A DNA stretch of 64,000 nucleotides, taken from NCBI RefSeq assembly GCF_900109355.1, contig NZ_FOBF01000014.1:62001-126000 (forward strand). The letters are read 5' to 3'. The position numbers and the translations under genes are program-made. The first letter of the stretch is position 1. Each line of letters starts with the position of its first letter. The notes under the pieces were generated by a model. The model was not told the DNA's origin. It made no database searches and was given only the letters and a program-made list of their open reading frames with translations. Shown here piece by piece: positions 44,250 to 53,570 of this stretch. Source of the DNA: Nonomuraea pusilla (lineage in GTDB: Bacteria > Actinomycetota > Actinomycetes > Streptosporangiales > Streptosporangiaceae).

Positions 44250-45218
44250 ATGGTACAAATCGGCTACACGATGATGTGCGAGCAGACGCCGCCGCGGCAG
44301 CTCGTCGAGGACGCCGCCACCGCCGAGCGGGTCGGCTTCGACTACGCGGTCATCTCCGACCACTACTTCCCCTGGCTGGAGGAGATGGGGCACTCGCCCT
44401 ACGCCTGGTCGGTGCTCGGCGCCGCGGCGCAGGCCACCGAGCGGATCCCGCTCATGACGTACGTGACCTGCCCGATCATGCGCTACCACCCGGCGGTCGT
44501 GGCGCAGAAGGCGGCCACCATGGGCGTGCTGAGCGAGGGCAGGTTCACCCTGGGGCTCGGCGCCGGGGAGAACCTCAACGAGCACGTGATCGGCGAGGGC
44601 TGGCCGCCCGTCGACACCCGCCACCGCATGTTCGCGGAGGCCGTACGGATCATCAGGGAGCTGTTCGGCGGCGGCTACGTCACCTTCCAGGGCGAGTTCT
44701 ACGACGTGGACTCCGCCAAGCTGTACGACCTGCCCGAGGAGCGGGTGCCGATCGGGATCGCGGCCTCGGGCGGCGCGTCGGCGGAGCTCGCCGCCCAGTA
44801 CGGCGACCTGCTCGTCGTCAACGACCCCATGCGGGAGGTCGTCGCCGCGTTCAACGCCATGGGGGGCGAGGGCAAGCCGGTCTACGGCCAGCTCGCGCTC
44901 GCGTACGACAGCGACGCGGAGGCCGCCAGGGAACGCGCGCACCGGCTGTGGCGCTGGGCGGGCGTCGGCGGCTGGAAGGTCATGTCGGAGCTGCCCGGCC
45001 CGGTGAACTTCGAGGCGGCGTCGGGCACCGTCCGCCCCGAGGACGTCGCGGGGAGCGTGCCGTGCGGCAACGACGTGGAGGCGGTGGTGCGCGGCGTCCG
45101 CGCGTACGCGGAGGCCGGGTTCACGCACGTCGCGCTCGTGCAGATCGGGCACGACCAGCAGCAGCCGTTCTTCGACTGGGCGGAGAAGGAGCTGCTGCCG
45201 GAGCTGCGCAGGCTCTAG
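44250..45218 (+). CDS. F420-dependent luciferase-like oxidoreductase (TIGR03557 type)
   Basis: A 322-residue LLM-class TIM-barrel protein close to F420-dependent glucose-6-phosphate dehydrogenase. Signatures are IGYTMMCEQTPPRQLVEDA, VISDHYFPWLEEMGHSPYAWSVLGA, TYVTCPIMRYHPAVVAQKA and RFTLGLGAGENLNEHVIG, which place it in the TIGR03557 group of F420 enzymes. It would transfer hydride with coenzyme F420; the substrate is unknown. The last 12 codons and stop are tandemly duplicated downstream. Convergent with leuS. Confidence 0.87.
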   Translation: MVQIGYTMMCEQTPPRQLVEDAATAERVGFDYAVISDHYFPWLEEMGHSPYAWSVLGAAAQATERIPLMTYVTCPIMRYHPAVVAQKAATMGVLSEGRFTLGLGAGENLNEHVIGEGWPPVDTRHRMFAEAVRIIRELFGGGYVTFQGEFYDVDSAKLYDLPEERVPIGIAASGGASAELAAQYGDLLVVNDPMREVVAAFNAMGGEGKPVYGQLALAYDSDAEAARERAHRLWRWAGVGGWKVMSELPGPVNFEAASGTVRPEDVAGSVPCGNDVEAVVRGVRAYAEAGFTHVALVQIGHDQQQPFFDWAEKELLPELRRL

Positions 45219-45254
45219 GAGAAGGAGCCGCTGCCCGAGCCGCGCAGGATCCGG
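45183..45254. repeat. 36-bp tandem duplication spanning a stop codon
   Basis: 45183-45218 (end of the F420 oxidoreductase including TAG) and 45219-45254 agree at 30 of 36 positions (GAGAAGGAGCYGCTGCC...). The second copy is outside the coding region. Confidence 0.85.
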
Positions 45255-45265
45255 CGGACGCCGAG

Positions 45266-45291
45266 GAGCCCCCGGCGCGCGCCGGGGGCTC
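45266..45291. terminator. Perfect 26-nt palindromic terminator between convergent genes
   Basis: Arms GAGCCCCCGGCGC and GCGCCGGGGGCTC, 13 nt each, no spacer. It serves the F420 oxidoreductase (+) and leuS (-) equally well. No T-run. Confidence 0.75.
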
Positions 45292-45321
45292 CAGGGACTC
45301 AGGCCGCAGGGCCTCAGGGCC

Positions 45322-47769
<2,448 letters not shown>

Positions 47770-47803
47770 GGCTACTGTCCTTCTGGCTCGACTCGGACCC
47801 CAT

Positions 47804-47867
47804 AAGAAAACCCCCCGTGCACGACGAGGGGCAGCCGCGACGGCGAGAGTGTCAGGGCCGTCGCGGC
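47804..47867 (-). promoter_or_regulatory. Leucine attenuator: hairpin plus intrinsic terminator before leuS
   Basis: On the minus strand a hairpin has perfect 11-bp arms GCCGCGACGGC/GCCGTCGCGGC (47867-47857 and 47844-47834, 12-nt loop holding the leader stop codon). It is followed by the terminator CCCCTCGT-CGTGC-ACGGGGGG (47831-47811), an 8-bp stem (one G-U) with 5-nt loop, then TTTTCTT. leuS begins 34 nt later. GGG just before the first arm could also pair with CCC of the terminator 5' arm, so the structures may compete. Confidence 0.75.
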
Positions 47868-47896
47868 CCGCTAAGAAGCAGGGGCGCGGAACGCAT
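47852..47896 (-). CDS. leuS leader peptide (Leu-Leu-Leu)
   Basis: ATG at 47896, 14 residues MRSAPLLLSGPRRP then TGA. Codons 6-8 are CTG CTT CTT, three consecutive leucines, and the stop falls in the loop of the following hairpin. A -10-like TAGGCT (47908-47903) lies 6 nt before the ATG, the arrangement of a leaderless transcript. The design is that of ribosome-mediated attenuation: stalling on Leu codons when charged tRNA-Leu is scarce would favour leuS transcription. Confidence 0.75.
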   Translation of the reverse strand: MRSAPLLLSGPRRP

Positions 47897-48188
47897 ACGT
47901 CAAGCCTAGCGCACCTCTTCGATGCCCTGCAGGAGGTCGTGCCAGGCCCGCGGACATGATTGGCGGTTCGCGGCGAGTGAGACCCGATGGTGATCTATCC
48001 GTTGTGACCTCATATGTCCCTTTAGAATACTGTCGCCACAGAGCACCACCCCAGCCACGCCGGGACGATCACAGGCGGGCCCGCCCCGGCGGGATCGCGC
48101 CGCCGATCCCCACGGCTTCGCTCGTTTCCCTGCGAAGGGAAGCGCATCTCCTGGAAAATCCCATGAGATCATGGCTGGCACGTCAAAA

Positions 48189-48210
48189 CCGGATATAGCG
48201 GCATATCCGG
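48189..48210. promoter_or_regulatory. Perfect inverted repeat before the WPEP-rich membrane protein
   Basis: Arms CCGGATAT and ATATCCGG around AGCGGC. It ends 26 nt before ATG 48237. It could be an operator or a 5'-UTR hairpin; the regulator is unknown. A TAGAATACT box near 48023 could be the promoter. Confidence 0.5.
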
Positions 48211-48236
48211 ATACAACCTCGGGAGGACCGGCAGCA

Positions 48237-49913
48237 ATGGCAACGGACAATTCCGGGGCATCGCATCCGCCCTCGCCCTCATGGCCCTCGTCCTGGCCCG
48301 AGCCGGTGAACGAGTCGCGCCCGCGCCCCGCCGACACCGCGCCCGCCTGGCCCGAGGCCTCCCAGCCGGCCTCCCCGCAGTCCTGGCCGGAGCCGCCCCG
48401 CCCGTCCTGGCCCGAGACGCCGCGCGACGAGCCGTCACGTCCGCACACGTCCCGCCCTGCCCGCCTGGACGCCGGCCAGCAGGACACCTCCTGGCCCGAG
48501 CCGCCGCCGCCCGGCCCCTCCTGGCCCGAGCCGCCGCGCCAGAACGGCGCCCGCCCCGGCCCCGCGCGCGAGCCGTCGCCGCAGGGCCCGCGGGACGACC
48601 CCTTCAGGGACCAGATCCTGTCCTGGCCCGAGCCCGTCCAGCAGGAGCCGCCCGCCCCCGAGCGGGTGCCCGCCTGGGCGCAGCCGCAGACGCCGTCCTC
48701 CGACGCCTGGTCGAACCTCTCCTCCCCCGCCCCGTGGCCCCGGGCCGACACCGCCGACCCCCTGGACCGCACGATGACGAACGTCCCGCCCGTCCAGCCG
48801 GACCCCGGGCCGCCCGGGCCGTTCCCGCCGCAGGGCGGCCCCCAGCAGGGGGCCGGGCAGGCCCCGCACCAGGCTCCCCACCAGGCCCCCCACCAGGGCC
48901 CGCCGCAGGGCATGCCTCCCGGGCAGGGGATGCCGGACGAACGCCAGATGCCGCCGGCCCACGCCGGCACGCCGCTCGGCGACCTCGCCGTGCCGTCCGG
49001 GCCGATGGGCCCCGGGGGGCCGCAGCAGCAGGGCGACGAGCAGCGCCCCGGCTCCAACCTCAGCCGCGACCCCTCCGACCCCGACCGCCCCTTCGTGACG
49101 GCCGGGCAGATCAGCGGCTCGCGCACCCCGCCGCCCGAGCGCCAGCAGGAGCTGTGGGACACGGTCTTCGGCGACAACTACGAGGCCATGGGCGAGCACG
49201 ACCTGGACGACACCGGCAAGCCGGTCTGGGTGTACGCGCTGGGCGGCTCCGTCGCGATCGCGCTGGTGGCCGCCCTGCTGTGGGCGTTCCTGGCCGGCCC
49301 GCTGGCGAGCGACGACCCGTCGTCGGGCGGGACGGCGGCCGGGCCCACGTCCTCGCCGCCCCCTCCCAAGCGGCCCACCACGATCGGCGCGCTGCCGAAG
49401 TACCCCGGCAAGGCGGCCCCGGTCGTCGGCGTGGTCGCCGTGCCCGCCGCGCGGGTCAGCCTGCCCAAGCTCGGCGGCGACTGGCAGCTCGACCAGCGCG
49501 ACACGGTCAAGGCCACCTACGGTTTCGACGTGCGGCAGTACGTGCAGGTCGCGCCCGAGCGGTACGCCCAGATCCTGGCGGGCCCGCTGTCGCAGCGGCT
49601 GGCGTCGTACTACCAGCAGGACGACCTGGAGCCGGTGATCAGGCAGGTCGTGCTGACGGCGCGCAAGCGGTTCTTCCCCGGCGACAACACGGTCAAGAAG
49701 ATCGCCCAGCAGGACATCACGGTGGGTGGCGCCAAGGGCCGCCTGATCGCGTACTCGCTGACCTCGTCCACGGAGAAGGCGACCCTGGTGACCATGGCGG
49801 TCAACAGCGGCGGCGACCTTCCGGCGATCGTCTACCTGTCCATCCCCGCGGACGCCAAGCGGCTGCTGCCCGACGTCCAGACGGTGATCAAGCAGCTCAA
49901 GGTCACGGGCTGA
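48237..49913 (+). CDS. Single-pass membrane protein with Trp-Pro-Glu-rich cytoplasmic domain
   Basis: A 558-residue protein. Residues 1-320 are Pro/Gln/Trp-rich and disordered-looking, with at least four SWPEP-type motifs and APHQ repeats. One transmembrane helix follows (VWVYALGGSVAIALVAALLW, about 331-350), then a Pro/Ser linker and an extracytoplasmic domain of about 150 residues (GDWQLDQRDTVKATYGFDVR onward). Nothing identifies the fold or function; Pro-rich single-pass proteins of this kind occur in actinobacteria. GGGAGGA lies 10 nt before ATG 48237; an earlier ATG at 48171 has no ribosome site. Divergent from leuS. Confidence 0.75.
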   Translation: MATDNSGASHPPSPSWPSSWPEPVNESRPRPADTAPAWPEASQPASPQSWPEPPRPSWPETPRDEPSRPHTSRPARLDAGQQDTSWPEPPPPGPSWPEPPRQNGARPGPAREPSPQGPRDDPFRDQILSWPEPVQQEPPAPERVPAWAQPQTPSSDAWSNLSSPAPWPRADTADPLDRTMTNVPPVQPDPGPPGPFPPQGGPQQGAGQAPHQAPHQAPHQGPPQGMPPGQGMPDERQMPPAHAGTPLGDLAVPSGPMGPGGPQQQGDEQRPGSNLSRDPSDPDRPFVTAGQISGSRTPPPERQQELWDTVFGDNYEAMGEHDLDDTGKPVWVYALGGSVAIALVAALLWAFLAGPLASDDPSSGGTAAGPTSSPPPPKRPTTIGALPKYPGKAAPVVGVVAVPAARVSLPKLGGDWQLDQRDTVKATYGFDVRQYVQVAPERYAQILAGPLSQRLASYYQQDDLEPVIRQVVLTARKRFFPGDNTVKKIAQQDITVGGAKGRLIAYSLTSSTEKATLVTMAVNSGGDLPAIVYLSIPADAKRLLPDVQTVIKQLKVTG

Positions 49914-49956
49914 GCGGCGCGGCCGGGCCCCTTCGCGGCGTCCGGCCGGTCAGCGG

Positions 49957-51201
49957 TCAGAACGAGCACTCCATGTGCTTGATGCCGTTGATGAAGGCGG
50001 AGTGCAGCCGGTCGGGCTCGCCCGCCTCGATCCGCGGGACGCGGCGCAGCAGCTCGCGGAACATCAGCGTGATCTCGCGCCGCGCCAGGTGCGCCCCCAG
50101 GCAGAAGTGGGGGCCGGGACCGCCGTAGCCGACGTGCGGGTTGGGCTGCCGGGTGATGTCGAAACGGTGCGGGGCGTCGAACACCCGCTCGTCGCGGTTG
50201 GCGGCCCAGTAGAACAGCACCGCCTTCTCCCCCGCGCGGTACAGGTGGCCGTTCATCTCGAAGTCGCGGGTCACCTTCCTGCGCATGAAGTTCACCGGCG
50301 ACGCCAGCCGGACGATCTCCTCCACCGCTCCGGGCGCGCGGCCCTCGACGTCCTCCAGCCACAGGGCGCGCTGGGCGGGGTTCTCGGTGAGCAGGCGCAG
50401 ACCGCAGGAGATCGCGTTCCTCGTGGTCTCGTTGCCCGCGACGACCAGCAGGATGAAGAACGAGCCGAGCTCCTGCAGAGTCAGCCGCTCGCCGTCGATG
50501 TTGGCGTTGACCAGCGCGGACGTCAGGTCGCCCGTGGGGTTGTCCGCGCGGTGCGCCGCGAGGTCCTGGACGAGCTGCTGCAGCTCGGCCCCCGCGGTGA
50601 GCAGCCTCTCGGCCACCTGGCCTGCGTCGCCGCCGGCGTACTCGGGGTCGAAGCCGCCGAGGATGAGGTTCGAGCGGTCGAAGACGAACTGGTAGTCGCG
50701 CTCGGCGATGCCCATCATGTCGCAGATGATCTTCAGGGGCAGGCGCGCGGCGACCTCGGTGACGAAGTCGCAGCCGGAGCCCTTGGCCAGGAGGTCGTCC
50801 ACGATCGCGGCGGCGGCCCGCTCCACGTCCGACTCGAACTGTTTGATCATCTTGGGGGTGAACGCCCGAGAGACGATGCGGCGGAGCCTCGCGTGGCGCG
50901 GGTCGTCCATGTTGATCATGGAGCCGAAGTACTCGGCGAACTCGGCCGGCATGTCGGGGATGTTCGTCGCGCCGCCCTGCCCCGAGCTGAACACCTCGGG
51001 GTTCCTGCTCGCCTCCAGGATGTCGGCGTGCCTGACCAGCGCGTAGTAGCCCGGCCCCTTCGGGGCGAAGGAGACCTCCATCTCCTCGAAGAAGGCGGGC
51101 GTCTCCAGCGAACGCAACCGGTCGAAGGCCGCCTCGCGCTCGGTCATGGGCCTGGCCCAGAACTGGGGATCCGACAGGTCGAAGTCGAGGACGCTGCTCA
51201 T
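49957..51201 (-). CDS. Cytochrome P450 (CYP125/CYP124-like)
   Basis: A 414-residue soluble P450. Heme ligand Cys367 is in GPGPHFCLGAHLAR, the I-helix is LLVVAGNETTRNAISCG, and the ExxR-type segment is EEIVRLASP. The NETTRN sequence and overall pattern resemble mycobacterial CYP124/125/142, which hydroxylate sterol or branched lipid side chains; substrate inference is weak. It requires ferredoxin and reductase from elsewhere. Separate transcription unit, 43 nt from the convergent upstream gene. Confidence 0.9.
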   Translation of the reverse strand: MSSVLDFDLSDPQFWARPMTEREAAFDRLRSLETPAFFEEMEVSFAPKGPGYYALVRHADILEASRNPEVFSSGQGGATNIPDMPAEFAEYFGSMINMDDPRHARLRRIVSRAFTPKMIKQFESDVERAAAAIVDDLLAKGSGCDFVTEVAARLPLKIICDMMGIAERDYQFVFDRSNLILGGFDPEYAGGDAGQVAERLLTAGAELQQLVQDLAAHRADNPTGDLTSALVNANIDGERLTLQELGSFFILLVVAGNETTRNAISCGLRLLTENPAQRALWLEDVEGRAPGAVEEIVRLASPVNFMRRKVTRDFEMNGHLYRAGEKAVLFYWAANRDERVFDAPHRFDITRQPNPHVGYGGPGPHFCLGAHLARREITLMFRELLRRVPRIEAGEPDRLHSAFINGIKHMECSF

Positions 51202-51313
51202 GAGTTCATCATTGGAACAAGTGACCGCTTACGTCAATGGGCGCGACGTACACCGTACGTGCGCGCGGAAAAGGCGTGGCGCCGGGCCGCGGGTGATGGC
51301 TAGGGTGCCGCGC

Positions 51314-51337
51314 ATGACGTTCTTCTTCCTGCGCTGA
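51314..51337 (+). CDS. Candidate 7-codon upstream peptide MTFFFLR
   Basis: ATG ACG TTC TTC TTC CTG CGC TGA. A TAGGGT box (51301-51306) sits 7 nt before the ATG, the spacing of a leaderless transcript, as for the leuS leader. The peptide has three consecutive Phe codons and is followed at once by a structured RNA region, then the THUMP methyltransferase start at 51427. It could be a leader peptide sensing Phe supply or just a chance short reading frame. Confidence 0.35.
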   Translation: MTFFFLR

Positions 51338-51408
51338 GCGACCCGCCGGCGGGCCGCGGACCACCCGCCGCCGGCGATGCGGGACGGCCTGCCGCCGTCC
51401 CGGGTCGC
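51338..51408 (+). promoter_or_regulatory. Three-hairpin leader structure upstream of the methyltransferase
   Basis: GCGACCCG (51338-51345) pairs with CGGGTCGC (51401-51408), enclosing CGGCGGG/CCCGCCG (51347-51353 with 51364-51370) and GGGACGGC/GCCGTCCC (51381-51388 with 51394-51401). Together they form a three-way junction; one base is shared between two stems. There is no T-run, so the control, if any, would be at translation. Confidence 0.4.
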
Positions 51409-51426
51409 GACGTGGGAGAAGGACAC

Positions 51427-52539
51427 GTGCAAACCCTTGCCGTGGCCAGGGCGGTGCACGGCATCGAGCCCCTGGTGGCCGCGGAGATCGAACGTCACGG
51501 TCTGGGCGCGGTGCGCGGGCTGCGCCACCGCGAGGTGTGGTTCGAGCCGGCCGGGCCGCCCGGCCGCCTCGCCTCGCTCCGCACCGCGGACGACGTCCTG
51601 CTGGTGGCCGCCGTCGTGGACGGCGTCGGCCGTACCCGGGCGGCGCTCGCGCGCCTGGCCGCCGCCGCCAGATCGCTCGACGCGCGCCGGTTCCTCCGCT
51701 CGGCCGGGGTGCCCGGGCGGGGCGGGCTGGAGGTGTCGGCGTCGTCCGTCGGGCGCAGGACCTACGGCAGGTACGAGATCGAGGACGCCGTCGGGGCGGA
51801 GCTCGCGCGGCGACTCGGGCTGGCCTACCACTCCAGGAGCGGCGGCGCCCGCCCGCCCGCGGGCGCCCTCGCCTGGCGGGTGACGCTGGAGGGCGACCGG
51901 GCCGTGATCGCGCTGCGGGCGGGCGCCAGGCCGCTGCACCGGCGGGCGTACAAGACGGCGTCCGTCCCCGGCACGCTGCACCCGCCGGTGGCCGCCGCCA
52001 TGGCGCGGCTGGCCGGCCTCGACGCGCCCGGCGCACCGGGCCGCGTCGTCCTGGACCCGTGCGCCGGTGCCGGGACGGTCCTCATCGAGGCGGCGGCGCG
52101 GGCCCCTGAGGCCCGTCTGCTCGGCTTCGACCGCGACCCGGCCGCCGTACGGGCCGCCACCGCCAACGCCGTCAACGCCGCCCCCGCGGCCCATCCCGCC
52201 TGCGCCGCCCGGCTTCCCTGCCCGGCGCTCTGCGGCGGGCCGCGCTTCTCGCTGGCCGACGCGGGACGGCTGCCGCTGGCGCGGGGCAGCGTGGACCGGG
52301 TGCTCGTCAACCCGCCGTGGGGCCGCCAGGCGCCGCCGCGCGGCCTGCTCGCGCGGGACGCGGGGCGGCTCTGGCGCGAGGTACGCAGGGTGCTGGCCCC
52401 GGACGGGCTGGCCGTCGCCCTGGTCCACGGAGCGGCGGACACGGGGACGGAGGCGCCGGCCGGGTTCCTGGTGGTGCGCGCGATGCGGATCAGCCTGTCC
52501 GGCCTGCACCCGGAGCTCCTGGTCCTGGCCCCCGGCTGA
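51427..52539 (+). CDS. THUMP-domain RNA methyltransferase (Trm14/RlmL-like)
   Basis: A 370-residue protein: an N-terminal THUMP-like RNA-binding part (ARAVHGIEPLVAAEIERHG start), then a class I SAM methyltransferase with motif I VVLDPCAGAGTVLIEAA and catalytic NPPWG. The NPPW tetrad and THUMP place it among guanine-N2 methyltransferases of tRNA or rRNA. Target RNA is not known. GGAGAAGGA precedes GTG 51427; GTG 51412 is an alternative. Preceded by the FFF peptide and structure listed separately. Confidence 0.82.
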   Translation: MQTLAVARAVHGIEPLVAAEIERHGLGAVRGLRHREVWFEPAGPPGRLASLRTADDVLLVAAVVDGVGRTRAALARLAAAARSLDARRFLRSAGVPGRGGLEVSASSVGRRTYGRYEIEDAVGAELARRLGLAYHSRSGGARPPAGALAWRVTLEGDRAVIALRAGARPLHRRAYKTASVPGTLHPPVAAAMARLAGLDAPGAPGRVVLDPCAGAGTVLIEAAARAPEARLLGFDRDPAAVRAATANAVNAAPAAHPACAARLPCPALCGGPRFSLADAGRLPLARGSVDRVLVNPPWGRQAPPRGLLARDAGRLWREVRRVLAPDGLAVALVHGAADTGTEAPAGFLVVRAMRISLSGLHPELLVLAPG

Positions 52540-52553
52540 CCCGTCGGGGAGGC

Positions 52554-53393
52554 TCAGCGGGCGGGGCCGAGCCAGTCGAGGACGCGGCGGTTGACCTCGC
52601 CGGGACGCTCCAGGTGGAGGAAGTGGCCGGCGTCCTCCACCAGCTCGGCCCTGGAGCCGTCGGGCAGGACCGCCGCCGCACCCTCGGCGAGCTCGGCGCC
52701 CAGGCAGCCGTCCCTGGCGCCGTGCAGGTAGAGCACGGGCCCCGTCACGCCGGGCTCGACGTCCGGGTGGCGGCCCGAGGGCGGCGTGGTGCCGAGCATG
52801 GCCCGGTAGTAGCCGATCGCGGCGCTGAGGTTGGCGGGCTCGCCGAGGCTGCGCCGGACGAACGCGAGGTCCTCGGCGGGGTCGTACCCGGGCGACCAGT
52901 CGCGCCAGAGCCCTTCGAGGAAGCCGGGGGCGGAGGCCGCCGCCTCGGCCAGGCCGGTCTGGAAGAGGAAGACGTAGAAGGACCGCTTGAGCTGCTCGTA
53001 CGCCAGGAACCCGGACATGAGCACCGCGGGCGGCGGCACGGCGAGCGCCACGGCCCTGCGGAAGCGGCCGGCGGTGGCGTAGACGGGGAAGGCTCCCCAG
53101 TCGTGACCGACGATGACGGCGTCGTCGCCGCCGCCCAGCTCCTCGTGCAGCGCGCGCACGTCGGCGGCGAGCGCGGCCGCCTCGTACGCGCCGTCGGAGG
53201 GGATCTCGGTGGGGGCGTACCCGCGCATGAAGGGCGCGACGGCGCGGTAGCCGCGCTCGGCGAGCGCGGGCATCAGGTGCCGCCAGGTGTGGGCGGTGTC
53301 GGGGAAGCCGTGCAGGCACAGCGCGAGCGGCCCCTCCCCCACCGCCAGGTACGAGAACTCGACACCGTTGGCGTGAACGGTCCTGATCTCCAT
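52554..53393 (-). CDS. Alpha/beta hydrolase, epoxide-hydrolase type
   Basis: A 279-residue alpha/beta hydrolase: oxyanion loop CLHGFPDTAHTWRH, nucleophile motif VGHDWGAFPVY (Asp), and catalytic His in EDAGHFLHLERP. The HDWG nucleophile elbow is typical of soluble epoxide hydrolases. It probably opens epoxides or cleaves esters in the cytoplasm. ATG 53393 lies 8 nt after a TAGGTT box on its strand, consistent with leaderless initiation. Divergent from the acyl-CoA ligase gene. Confidence 0.85.
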   Translation of the reverse strand: MEIRTVHANGVEFSYLAVGEGPLALCLHGFPDTAHTWRHLMPALAERGYRAVAPFMRGYAPTEIPSDGAYEAAALAADVRALHEELGGGDDAVIVGHDWGAFPVYATAGRFRRAVALAVPPPAVLMSGFLAYEQLKRSFYVFLFQTGLAEAAASAPGFLEGLWRDWSPGYDPAEDLAFVRRSLGEPANLSAAIGYYRAMLGTTPPSGRHPDVEPGVTGPVLYLHGARDGCLGAELAEGAAAVLPDGSRAELVEDAGHFLHLERPGEVNRRVLDWLGPAR

Positions 53394-53497
53394 GTCCGCG
53401 AAACCTAGCACCGGCCCGCGCGACGCCGCGCGGCGAGCGGGGCCTGGCCGAGGCGTACGCGTGATGGACGGCGGGCAGGTGGCGTCCATATCCACTT

Positions 53498-53524
53498 GTA
53501 ACCTCTGTTACCTACCGGTTGGTA
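53498..53524. promoter_or_regulatory. Overlapping palindromes upstream of acyl-CoA ligase
   Basis: GTAAC-CTCT-GTTAC (53498-53511) overlaps TACCTACCGGTTGGTA (53509-53524, one mismatch from perfect symmetry). They lie 47 nt before the ligase start. A TACC-N-ACCGGT-type box is the form expected for a TetR-family lipid-metabolism regulator, but none is encoded nearby. Confidence 0.5.
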
Positions 53525-53570
53525 TGGCGTCCTGCGAAGATGGCGGCCAAGCCGGACAGAGGGAGGATGG

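Noticed and set aside
47770..47902. T-box riboswitch upstream of leuS
   Set aside because: No T-box core or specifier stem was found; the leader peptide and terminator explain the region better.
51229..53319. Long minus-strand frame spanning the methyltransferase and hydrolase genes
   Set aside because: Arg/Pro/Gly-rich shadow; the real genes in this span have clear domains in other frames.
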